Part shown: piece after piece, positions 1 through 6,770 of the stretch | How positions within the stretch are numbered: the first letter of the stretch is position 1 | Layout of the letters: each line of letters starts with the position of its first letter | DNA from: Desulfuromonadales bacterium | Lineage (GTDB): Bacteria > Desulfobacterota > Desulfuromonadia > Desulfuromonadales > BM103 | Length of the DNA: 13,055 bases | Direction: 5' to 3' | Assembly (NCBI GenBank): GCA_030640215.1 | Contig: DAOWJU010000199.1 | Coordinates: 1 to 13,055 of the forward strand | Program-made: the position numbers and the translations under genes | Notes under the pieces: model-generated | Databases searched by the model: none | The model's input: only the letters and a program-made list of their open reading frames with translations | Told to the model about the DNA's origin: nothing

Positions 1-2
1 AA

Positions 3-1217
3 CAGCATCTGCTTGGCAAAGAGGGTATCCTGCGTCGCCTGATCGAACAGGACCAGCTCACCTCTGCCCTCTTCTGGGGGCCACCGGGTACCGGCAAAAC
101 CACCCTGGCCAGAGTCATCGCCCAGACCACTCGCAGTCATTTTGTGGCTTTTTCCGCTGTTCTGCAAGGGGTCAAGGATATCCGCGAAGTCGTTGCCAAG
201 GCGCAACAGGAAAGAAACTACCATGGACGACGCACCGTACTCTTCATCGACGAAATTCATCGCTTCAACAAGGCCCAGCAGGACGCCCTGCTACCCTCGG
301 TGGAGAACGGTGACATCACCCTGATCGGTGCGACCACCGAGAACCCTTCTTTCGAGGTCAACTCCGCCCTGCTCTCCCGCTCTCGGGTCTTTGTGCTTGA
401 GCCTCTTGCCGCAGAAGATATCCAACAGCTGCTCAACCGCGCACTCTCGGCAGAGGAAGGCCTTGGCCTGCAGCAACTCAAGATTGAAGAGAAGGCGCTT
501 GAATTCATTGCGGAGCAGGCACACGGCGATGCACGCTCTGCACTTAACACTCTGGAAGTCGCTGCGGCCACTGCCGCCGACAAGGTCATCCAATTGAGTG
601 ATGCTACCGCCGCCATGCAGAAATCACCGCTACTTTACGACAAAGGCGCCGAAGAACACTACAACGTCATTTCAGCATTTATCAAAAGCATGCGCGGCTC
701 CGATCCGGATGCCGCCATCTACTGGCTGGCGCGCATGATCGAGGCAGGTGAGGATGCGCTTTTCATTGCTCGGCGTATGGTCATATTTGCCTCTGAAGAT
801 GTCGGCAATGCCGACCCACGCGCTCTACAGGTGGCCATCGCCACCCAGCAGGCGGTTCACTTCATCGGTATGCCCGAAGGGCGCATTCCACTGGCCCAGG
901 CGGTGACCTACCTGGCAACGGCTCCCAAGAGCAACGCTGCTTATGTCGCGGTTGGTGAAGCCCAGAAAGAAGTCCGCCAGAGCGGCGCACTACCAGTTCC
1001 GCACCACCTGCGCAACGCTCCGACCGGCCTGATGAAGGATCTCGGTTACGGCAAGGACTACCAGTACGCTCACAATCAAACGAACAGCGTCGTCACCCAG
1101 AAGCATCTCCCCGAGGCTCTTGGCGGCACAAAGTTTTATCGCCCTAAAGATTCCGGTTACGAAAAAATGATCCGCGAACGTCTCGACTGGTGGGCGGAGC
1201 AACGCAAGAAGAAGTAA
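3..1217 (+). CDS. rarA: Replication-associated recombination protein A (RarA/MgsA), 5'-truncated by the window edge
   Basis: AAA+ ATPase of the RarA/MgsA/WRNIP1 family, which acts at stalled replication forks with single-stranded-DNA-binding protein. The frame is open from base 3, so the first roughly 30 residues lie outside the window; 404 residues are visible. Numbering from base 3: Walker A GPPGTGKT at residues 26-33, Walker [10 protein letters not shown] near 80-88, sensor 1 with GATTEN near 109-114, an SRS arginine-finger region near 125-127, and sensor 2 GDARSALN near 175-182. The C-terminal half has the family's helical tetramerisation region, including [19 protein letters not shown] and the PKSNAAYVA stretch. 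The protein ends in a basic QRKKK tail just before the TAA stop. It is intact within the window. No convincing terminator follows it. The next gene has its own strong promoter, so the two are probably separate transcription units. Identification is by motifs and overall sequence and is very secure. Confidence 0.96.
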   Translation, partial: QHLLGKEGILRRLIEQDQLTSALFWGPPGTGKTTLARVIAQTTRSHFVAFSAVLQGVKDIREVVAKAQQERNYHGRRTVLFIDEIHRFNKAQQDALLPSVENGDITLIGATTENPSFEVNSALLSRSRVFVLEPLAAEDIQQLLNRALSAEEGLGLQQLKIEEKALEFIAEQAHGDARSALNTLEVAAATAADKVIQLSDATAAMQKSPLLYDKGAEEHYNVISAFIKSMRGSDPDAAIYWLARMIEAGEDALFIARRMVIFASEDVGNADPRALQVAIATQQAVHFIGMPEGRIPLAQAVTYLATAPKSNAAYVAVGEAQKEVRQSGALPVPHHLRNAPTGLMKDLGYGKDYQYAHNQTNSVVTQKHLPEALGGTKFYRPKDSGYEKMIRERLDWWAEQRKKK

Positions 1218-1321
1218 AAAAATCGTCATCCTCTCTCAGTTAGTGCCCGATTAAGTTCTTGCTGATCTACCCAAAGGCCTACCCCCCTCCTCCGCATAAC
1301 ATAAGATATACATTTGCACAT

Positions 1322-1337
1322 AACTTATACATAAGTT
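1322..1337. repeat. Perfect inverted repeat upstream of the -35 box (candidate operator)
   Basis: The arms AACTTAT and ATAAGTT are perfect 7-base complements separated by AC. The repeat ends two bases before the TTGACA box of the promoter at 1339-1366. The position suits an activator or repressor site. No specific regulator is recognised. AT-rich DNA gives some palindromes by chance, so the role is inference. Confidence 0.5.
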
Positions 1338-1338
1338 C

Positions 1339-1366
1339 TTGACAATTATTTTAATATACATATAAT
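1339..1366 (+). promoter_or_regulatory. Perfect-consensus sigma70 promoter for the PilZ/HD-GYP gene pair
   Basis: TTGACA at 1339-1344 and TATAAT at 1361-1366 are both exact consensus boxes with a 16-base spacer. They lie in the AT-rich core (about 1295-1400) of the spacer between rarA and the PilZ gene. The predicted transcription start is near 1373, giving an untranslated leader of about 130 bases. Five copies of the pentamer CATAA (starting at 1295, 1300, 1319, 1330 and 1371) and two palindromes surround the promoter, which suggests regulation rather than plain constitutive expression. Apart from this promoter region and the leader repeats, nothing else was seen in 1218-1502. Confidence 0.8.
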
Positions 1367-1377
1367 TGTGCATAATT
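1364..1377. repeat. Near-perfect palindrome overlapping the -10 box and predicted start site
   Basis: This 14-base sequence reads AATT-GTGCAT-AATT and is self-complementary except for one base pair. It overlaps the last bases of TATAAT and covers the predicted start site, which is a typical repressor position. A related decamer, TTGCACATAA, occurs at 1314-1323 and matches TTGTGCATAA at 1366-1375 in 8 of 10 positions. Function is inferred. Confidence 0.4.
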
Positions 1378-1431
1378 TTATTAAATTATACTGCAATTAG
1401 ATGAATAAACGAATCCATTTATGGAAGTTAC

Positions 1432-1461
1432 TTACTCGGCAGACTGTAATTTACTCGGCAG
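1432..1461 (+). repeat. Direct repeat TTACTCGGCAG, two copies 19 bases apart, in the untranslated leader
   Basis: Exact 11-base copies lie at 1432-1442 and 1451-1461, downstream of the predicted start site and about 40 bases before the GTG start. The second copy's GGCAG (1457-1461) can pair with CTGCC at 1472-1476 to form a short hairpin. A further small hairpin, GGC-TTCA-GCC, sits at 1483-1492 just before the ribosome binding site. The layout could serve a protein binding DNA or RNA, but no known riboswitch was recognised. Confidence 0.55.
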
Positions 1462-1492
1462 GCTAAAAGGACTGCCTTCTGCGGCTTCAGCC

Positions 1493-1497
1493 AGGGA
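1493..1497 (+). promoter_or_regulatory. Ribosome binding site AGGGA supporting a GTG start at 1503
   Basis: AGGGA lies 5 bases before GTG at 1503. No in-frame ATG with a better site is visible upstream, and the next in-frame Met is about 100 codons in, so this site decides the start of the PilZ gene. Confidence 0.6.
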
Positions 1498-1502
1498 CAT
1501 CT

Positions 1503-3608
1503 GTGCAAAGCGTTGACTTGAAACCCACCACCCGCAAAACAAGAAAAGTGCATCGCCGTTCGGACGATGCAGCAGAAGTACCTGTCGCTCCAATCAGCCA
1601 GGCCGCTCGCAAAATCAGTCGCGAAACCCTGATCAACCGCCTTAACTACCTGCACTTTCAATCAGCGACACTGACCGTACTCCTGGAGCATCGTCAGAAT
1701 GGCCGCAACCTGCGCCTGTTGGCGACTCCGGAAGCTTGTGTTGACGAGAATTTTACCTGCTTCTGGACAGCGCCCCTTCCCCCCGGTATCGACCGGGGAG
1801 ACTTTGAAATGTGTCATCTCGAAATCCCTCATGGCCATCACATTCTGCAAGTCGAGCTTATCGATCCGCAATTGACTGAAGACGGTTTGCGCTGCCTGCT
1901 TCCGGAAGTCTGTCACCAACTGACATCACGCCGGATCAGGAGACATTTTTGTACGGACATCGAGGCCAGCGTTATTCAGAACGGAGCGGTCTTTTCCGGA
2001 ACGTTGGAAGATTTCAGTGCAGCAGCCTTCCGGCTTGAATTACAGGCGAAGCCACCGCAAACCTTCCAATGGCTGAAGATGGATGAGCCCCTGACTGTCA
2101 TGTTCACTCGTGCCGGGCAAACGCTTCTATCGACCCCCGGCCATTTGTTGCGCAGTTTTGGCAAACGTGACCAACACACGGTTGTGGTTGCTCCGGCCCT
2201 GACCCAGCAGCGCCGGTTCCCACCGAAAAAACACCGCAACCGTCGCCTTGAACTGCGTCCGGCACCTGAGGCTGTTTTCACTCATCCATTGACGCAGAAC
2301 CTGATCCGGCTTGACGTTACCGATTTATCCGGTGCAGGCATGGCCATCGCAGAGGCCCCTCAGGAAGCGCAGTTACTGCCAGGTATGCAGATCGACAGAT
2401 TGGAACTGCGCCTGGCGGATTCATTCAGCCTGAATTGTCAGGCGCAGGTCGTCTACTGCCAGAGTCTCGATGACTCAGACGAATCAGCGCCACTGCGTTG
2501 TGGACTGGCAATCCTCGACATGGACGTCTCGGATCACACCCGTCTGATGGCCCTGCTACATCGTGCCGATGACCGCAGCAAGGGAGTTTGCCCCAAGATA
2601 GATCTTGACCAGCTCTGGGAGTTCTTTTTTGCCAGCGGCTTTATCTATCCACAAAAGTACCAATCACTGAAGGGATACCGGGACGAATTCAAAGCGACTT
2701 ACGCCAAGCTCTACGATTCCGCCCCGGAGATAGCCAGGCACTTCATTTATCAGGAGAACAGCCGGATAACCGGGCACATGGCCATGCTCCGTCAGTTCAG
2801 CAACTCCTGGCTCATCCACCATCATGCAGCAGACCGAACTCACTCGCTGACGGCCGGTCTGGAAACCCTGCAACTCGTCGGCGAAGCTGTCAACGAAGCC
2901 CAGGCTCTCTACTCTTCGCACATGGATTACGTCATGTGTTTCTTCCGCCCCGAGAACAGGTTTCCGCAAAAGATTTTCGGTGGAGTCGCCAATCATTATG
3001 ATGATCCGTCCCTCTGCTCTGTGGACACCTTCGACTATTTTCATTACCGCAAGGAATATGATCTGAAATGGCGGGATGGTGGAGCGTGGGAACTGGCTCC
3101 GGCCAAAGAAGAGGACCTTCTCGACCTCGAGGCCTTCTACAGCAACAGATCGAAAGGTCTGATGTTGCAGGCGATGGACCTGACACCGCAACAGCAGGAA
3201 GACAACTCTATTCAAGAGTGCTATCAGAAAGCCGGTTTCCAACGCCAGAAATCACTCTTTGCCTTACAGAAAGATGGCAGGACAATTGCAATTTTCATGC
3301 TTCTGCGCACAGAGGTCGGTCTCAATCTCTCCAACCTGACCAATGCCATCACCGTGCTCGTACTCGACAACAAGGCGCTACCGCGTGAGGCTTTTTTTAC
3401 TGCGATTTCCATGTTGGCATCCAAGTACCCGCACGATGAGATTCCGGTTCTGACCTACCCGACAGATTATGCAGCAAGCCAGTCGATTGAAATCGAGAAA
3501 CAGTACAATCTCTGGGTGCTTGATTGTCAGCATCTTGATCCATATTTTGAGTTTTGCAGCAATTACTTTAAGCGCATGAACCGTCCCAAAAAAGAGTCGT
3601 CATCATGA
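1503..3608 (+). CDS. Tandem-PilZ protein with a C-terminal tandem GNAT-like (acyltransferase-like) region
   Basis: A 701-residue cytoplasmic protein with a GTG start; no signal peptide or membrane segment is visible. Residues about 40-140 resemble a YcgR-N-type beta domain. A first PilZ-like domain follows (about 141-235): RxxxR at 143-147 is present, but the DxSxxG motif reads D170-F-S-A-A-A175, so the last Gly is Ala. The second PilZ domain (about 245-355) is canonical: RLELR 248-252 and DLSGAG 274-279, the c-di-GMP-binding signature. Residues 366-520 and 527-690 look like two GNAT-type halves: GHMAMLRQF plus WLIHHHAAD (424-444) resembles a beta4-beta5 core, and ELAPAKEEDLLDLEAFY (530-546) resembles a GNAT beta1-alpha1. 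The usual acetyl-CoA pyrophosphate loop is not obvious, so the substrate, and even catalysis, is uncertain. The gene overlaps the HD-GYP gene by ATGA, implying translational coupling. The PilZ call is firm; the acyltransferase-like call is inference. Confidence 0.8.
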   Translation: MQSVDLKPTTRKTRKVHRRSDDAAEVPVAPISQAARKISRETLINRLNYLHFQSATLTVLLEHRQNGRNLRLLATPEACVDENFTCFWTAPLPPGIDRGDFEMCHLEIPHGHHILQVELIDPQLTEDGLRCLLPEVCHQLTSRRIRRHFCTDIEASVIQNGAVFSGTLEDFSAAAFRLELQAKPPQTFQWLKMDEPLTVMFTRAGQTLLSTPGHLLRSFGKRDQHTVVVAPALTQQRRFPPKKHRNRRLELRPAPEAVFTHPLTQNLIRLDVTDLSGAGMAIAEAPQEAQLLPGMQIDRLELRLADSFSLNCQAQVVYCQSLDDSDESAPLRCGLAILDMDVSDHTRLMALLHRADDRSKGVCPKIDLDQLWEFFFASGFIYPQKYQSLKGYRDEFKATYAKLYDSAPEIARHFIYQENSRITGHMAMLRQFSNSWLIHHHAADRTHSLTAGLETLQLVGEAVNEAQALYSSHMDYVMCFFRPENRFPQKIFGGVANHYDDPSLCSVDTFDYFHYRKEYDLKWRDGGAWELAPAKEEDLLDLEAFYSNRSKGLMLQAMDLTPQQQEDNSIQECYQKAGFQRQKSLFALQKDGRTIAIFMLLRTEVGLNLSNLTNAITVLVLDNKALPREAFFTAISMLASKYPHDEIPVLTYPTDYAASQSIEIEKQYNLWVLDCQHLDPYFEFCSNYFKRMNRPKKESSS

Positions 3609-5878
3609 CCCCAAAGCTTTCTAGAGACCTGCTGTACAACAGCCGGATTATTGATACCTACATCAAGCTGTTAAAAAAACAGCACCCTGATATCGATGCA
3701 GGCATAGCACTGGAATATGCTGGCATACAGGGTTACGAAGTCGCTGATCAGTCGCACTGGTTCACCCAGTTGCAGATCAATCGTTTCTATGCAAAGGCTG
3801 TCGAGATCACCGGCAACGTCCAGATTGCCCGTGAAGCAGGCCGTTATTCGGCATCACCAGAGGCGATCGGCGCCATGCGCCAGTACATTCTCGGCCTGGT
3901 TGGCCCGGCGCACGCCTTCGGCCTGATCCGCAATGCTTCGGGTAAATTTACCCGTTCTTCCCTGTACATGTCCCGACGACTCAGTGACAACAGCGTCGAA
4001 GTCATCGTCACGCCTAATCCGGGCATAGAAGAACAATTATTTCAGTGCGAAAATCGCATGGGGTTTTTTGAAGCAGTCTGCATGATGTTTAACAACAATA
4101 TGCCGGTCATCGAACACACGGATTGCCTTTTCGATGGTGGTCGACATTGTCGCTATGTCATCAGCTGGAAGCCTTCGGCGGCCGACCGCTGGGGGAGAAC
4201 CCGCGATATCTCTGCATTCGCCCTGACCTGCGCATTTGTTGCGACGGCCTTCTGGAACCCATTAATGGCGACGCAAACCCTGCTGCCTGCATCTGTGGCG
4301 GTCTTTGCCTCCCTGGCCTATATCGCACGAACCAAAGAGACCCTGGAACTGCGCCGCAGTCTCGACAACTTGTTCGATTCCAGCGAAAAGCTGATCGAAC
4401 AGATGAACATCAACTACAGCAATTCTCTGATGAACAACGAAATTGGCCAGGCCATCAGCGCCCCTACCGAGGTAGATGAGATCCTTGCCAACGTCCTTCA
4501 GGTTCTGGAAAACCGCCTTGATTTCGACCGCGGCATGATCATGCTGGCCAATAAGGAGCGGGACAAATTGTTCTACCGCACCGGCTTTGGCTACTCCAGC
4601 AATCAGTTGCAGATGCTTAACAGCATCGCATTCGACCTCAACAAGCCGAGCTCTCGCGGCGTCTTCGTAGTCGCTTTCCACGACCAGCGGCCGTTTTTGA
4701 TCGACGATGTCAAGGATCTGCAAGGCAAGCTTTCCCAGCGCAGTTACTCTTTGATTGAAAAACTCGGTGCCCGTTCGTTTATCTGTTGTCCAATTATCTG
4801 CGAAGGCAAATCGATCGGCCTGCTCGCAGTCGACAATTTAAAATCGAGGCGACAGCTGCAGCAAAGTGATGTCAGCCTGTTGATGGGAATTGCCCCGATG
4901 CTGGGGATCAGCATCCGCAACGCCGACTTGCTGAACACCAAAGAACGCCAGTTCCATTCAACTCTGGAAGTCCTGGCGGCAACCATTGACGCCCGCGACC
5001 CACTGACCGCAGGCCACAGTATCAAGGTCACAGAATACGCGGTCGGTATCTGCGAATCTCTCCATATCGGCGAGGAGGAGACCGAACGCATCCGGGTCGC
5101 AGCCCTGCTCCATGATTATGGTAAAATCGGCATACCGGACGCCATCCTCAAGAAGGAAGGCCCGCTGACCGAAGAAGAATACGACATCGTCAAAACCCAT
5201 ACAGAAAAGACGCAAAGTATCCTCGAAGGCATCAACTTTGAGGGGATTTACCACAACATTCCAGCGATTGCCGGAGCTCACCACGAAAACATTGATGGTA
5301 GCGGCTACCCACGGGGATTGAAAGGCGACGACATACCGCTTGGTGCGTTAATCATCTCGGTTGCCGATTTTTTTGAAGCCATTACATCCAAACGTCACTA
5401 CCGTGAACCTATGCCCACGGAGATCGCCTACCAGTTGCTCCGGCAACATAGCGGCACCCGCTTTGACTCTCAGATTGTCGAGTCCTTCATCCGTTACCAT
5501 CAGAAGCAGGAAGGGACACAGCAAGACAGTGAAATCTGTCGGCCACGCAGGGTCGCTTGTCGCACCAACGTTTCCCTGCATAGCAACAGTCATGCGACCA
5601 ATGGCTTATCTGAAGACCTCAGTACCAGCGGGATGTTTGTGAGTGTCGCTGAGCCTGTCCAGGAAGGCACCTTGATCAAACTACACTTCACCCTGCCAGG
5701 AGCGGACATGCCCCCTATCGAGGCACTGGCGAAGGTGGTCTGGACCAACAACAGTTGCAAAAAGTCCAAACCGGACTTCCCGTCCGGCAATGGTCTGCTC
5801 TTTACCCGGATGGACAAACCGGATGAAGAGACCTTGCATAATTACATAGAGCAGGTGGAGGATGGACTCGTTCATTAA
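3605..5878 (+). CDS. Membrane-anchored sensory-GAF-HD-GYP c-di-GMP phosphodiesterase with a C-terminal PilZ domain
   Basis: A 757-residue multidomain signalling protein. Residues 1-190 form a cytoplasmic-type sensory domain ending in C174-x7-C182 then RYVISW, resembling V4R/HNOB-like ligand-sensing folds (tentative). Two adjacent hydrophobic segments (about 202-220 and 223-241) should anchor it in the inner membrane, followed by a helical linker (245-285) and a GAF domain (about 287-440). The HD-GYP domain spans 448-635: HDYGKIGIPD with H503-D504, GHS at 470-472, HHENIDGSGYP at 559-569 and VADFFEAITSKRHYR at 586-600. All signature residues are present, so c-di-GMP hydrolysis is expected. A PilZ domain (about 644-750) follows with RVACR 649-653 and DLSTSG 671-676. 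It is translated from an ATG overlapping the stop of the tandem-PilZ gene by 4 bases. A PilZ domain on a phosphodiesterase suggests product or substrate feedback; this is inference. Confidence 0.9.
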   Translation: MTPKLSRDLLYNSRIIDTYIKLLKKQHPDIDAGIALEYAGIQGYEVADQSHWFTQLQINRFYAKAVEITGNVQIAREAGRYSASPEAIGAMRQYILGLVGPAHAFGLIRNASGKFTRSSLYMSRRLSDNSVEVIVTPNPGIEEQLFQCENRMGFFEAVCMMFNNNMPVIEHTDCLFDGGRHCRYVISWKPSAADRWGRTRDISAFALTCAFVATAFWNPLMATQTLLPASVAVFASLAYIARTKETLELRRSLDNLFDSSEKLIEQMNINYSNSLMNNEIGQAISAPTEVDEILANVLQVLENRLDFDRGMIMLANKERDKLFYRTGFGYSSNQLQMLNSIAFDLNKPSSRGVFVVAFHDQRPFLIDDVKDLQGKLSQRSYSLIEKLGARSFICCPIICEGKSIGLLAVDNLKSRRQLQQSDVSLLMGIAPMLGISIRNADLLNTKERQFHSTLEVLAATIDARDPLTAGHSIKVTEYAVGICESLHIGEEETERIRVAALLHDYGKIGIPDAILKKEGPLTEEEYDIVKTHTEKTQSILEGINFEGIYHNIPAIAGAHHENIDGSGYPRGLKGDDIPLGALIISVADFFEAITSKRHYREPMPTEIAYQLLRQHSGTRFDSQIVESFIRYHQKQEGTQQDSEICRPRRVACRTNVSLHSNSHATNGLSEDLSTSGMFVSVAEPVQEGTLIKLHFTLPGADMPPIEALAKVVWTNNSCKKSKPDFPSGNGLLFTRMDKPDEETLHNYIEQVEDGLVH

Positions 5879-5880
5879 CC

Positions 5881-6690
5881 TTACGGTTTCTTGCCGCAAC
5901 AGGTAATCAGAGGGGTGTAGGTAAAACGACGGGGATCTTTGAATGAAGCGGTAAACTCCTCGGCAAACGCATTGAAGTCTCCCTGGTAACGGTTAAAATC
6001 ACAACCTGACCGTTTGGCAGCAACCAACACCTTGCGCTCCCAGTTGTAGCGTTCCGCCTCATCCAGCTCACCGTAGATAAGATGGTGACTGGTCATATCA
6101 AGACGAATATCCTGATAACCAAGATCAAAGAGGTGTTCATACAGATAACGTCCTGCATAGGGGTCAAAATCTGAGTTCGTCTCCAACCCCTTAACAACAT
6201 CCTGAATGGTTTCATTCACCCGTTCAGGCAATCCGGCGTGACTCAGACAGTTATAATCAAGATCGATCAGACAGAGGGTGCCGCCGGGGCGAACCAGACG
6301 ATTAAGCTTTGCAACCAGCTCTGTTGCGCGACTACGGTGGAACTCAAGAACAAAACGAGCCCAGACAAAATCAAAATCCCCCAGCGCGGTAAGATCACCG
6401 AAAAAATCTTCTTGTTGAAAAAGCAGCCCATCCCGCTGGTATCGATTTCTGGCGTGCTGGATGCGTTCTGCCGAAAAATCGACCCCGACCACCTGCCCTC
6501 CCGGCTGCACAGCATCCAGCAGAATGCTGGAGGTCAGACCTGGCCCGCAACCGATATCGGCAACACGCATCCCGGCAGAAATCCCAGCCCATTGTGCTTG
6601 TGCCAGCACAACATCCGGGTCGGTCTTACGCTCCAGGCGCTCGATCTCCTGAGGGTCTTCCATGAGGTATTCGAGAAAATCAGTGGTCAT
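5881..6690 (-). CDS. Class I SAM-dependent methyltransferase of unknown substrate
   Basis: A 269-residue Rossmann-fold methyltransferase. Motif I is VADIGCGPG (43-51), the ribose-binding acidic residue is D71 in VVGVDFS, a motif around GDFDFVWARFVLEF (104-117) follows, and the post-II motif is LVRPGGTLCLIDLD (132-145). The C-terminal half (Tyr- and Arg-rich, ending in CCGKKP) gives no clear substrate assignment. The fold resembles UbiE/small-molecule methyltransferases rather than DNA or rRNA enzymes, but this is not decisive. It lies 80 bases downstream of amrS on the same strand and ends 2 bases from the stop of the convergent HD-GYP gene, so the two transcription units have no room for a terminator between their stops. 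No good ribosome binding site precedes the ATG; the leader just upstream is C- and A-rich (CCACC repeats). An alternative start at Met10 has no better site. A weak promoter is possible at 6733-6760. Confidence 0.8.
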   Translation of the reverse strand: MTTDFLEYLMEDPQEIERLERKTDPDVVLAQAQWAGISAGMRVADIGCGPGLTSSILLDAVQPGGQVVGVDFSAERIQHARNRYQRDGLLFQQEDFFGDLTALGDFDFVWARFVLEFHRSRATELVAKLNRLVRPGGTLCLIDLDYNCLSHAGLPERVNETIQDVVKGLETNSDFDPYAGRYLYEHLFDLGYQDIRLDMTSHHLIYGELDEAERYNWERKVLVAAKRSGCDFNRYQGDFNAFAEEFTASFKDPRRFTYTPLITCCGKKP

Positions 6691-6732
6691 AGTGGTGGGA
6701 TGTTAGCGGTGGTGTGGTGGGAAAGCAATTGA

Positions 6733-6760
6733 ATTAAGTGCAAAACGGAGGGAAGGTCAA
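6733..6760 (-). promoter_or_regulatory. Weak candidate promoter for the methyltransferase gene
   Basis: On the minus strand, TTGACC (complement of 6755-6760) and CTTAAT (complement of 6733-6738) are separated by 16 bases and match consensus at 5/6 and 4/6 positions. The start site would fall near 6726, leaving a leader of about 36 bases. The gene could equally be read through from amrS. Confidence 0.3.
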
Positions 6761-6770
6761 ACAAATGGAT

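Noticed and set aside
1218..1300. Terminator for rarA.
   Set aside because: No stable hairpin followed by a T-run was found downstream of the rarA stop.
1440..1515. Possible c-di-GMP (GEMM) riboswitch before the PilZ gene, because GTGCAAAGCG occurs at 1503-1512.
   Set aside because: The conserved paired GEMM core and tetraloop-receptor pattern are absent, and the GCAAAGC falls inside the coding region.
2664..3242. A 192-codon open frame on the minus strand inside the tandem-PilZ gene.
   Set aside because: It is antisense to a well-supported coding region, has no recognisable motif and no ribosome binding site that I could support.
4262..4723. A 153-codon minus-strand open frame opposite the membrane/GAF region of the HD-GYP gene.
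   Set aside because: It is the antisense shadow of conserved GAF and linker codons with no domain signature.
6238..6732. A 164-codon plus-strand open frame across the methyltransferase gene.
   Set aside because: The minus-strand frame contains clear methyltransferase motifs; this frame shows none and is a shadow.
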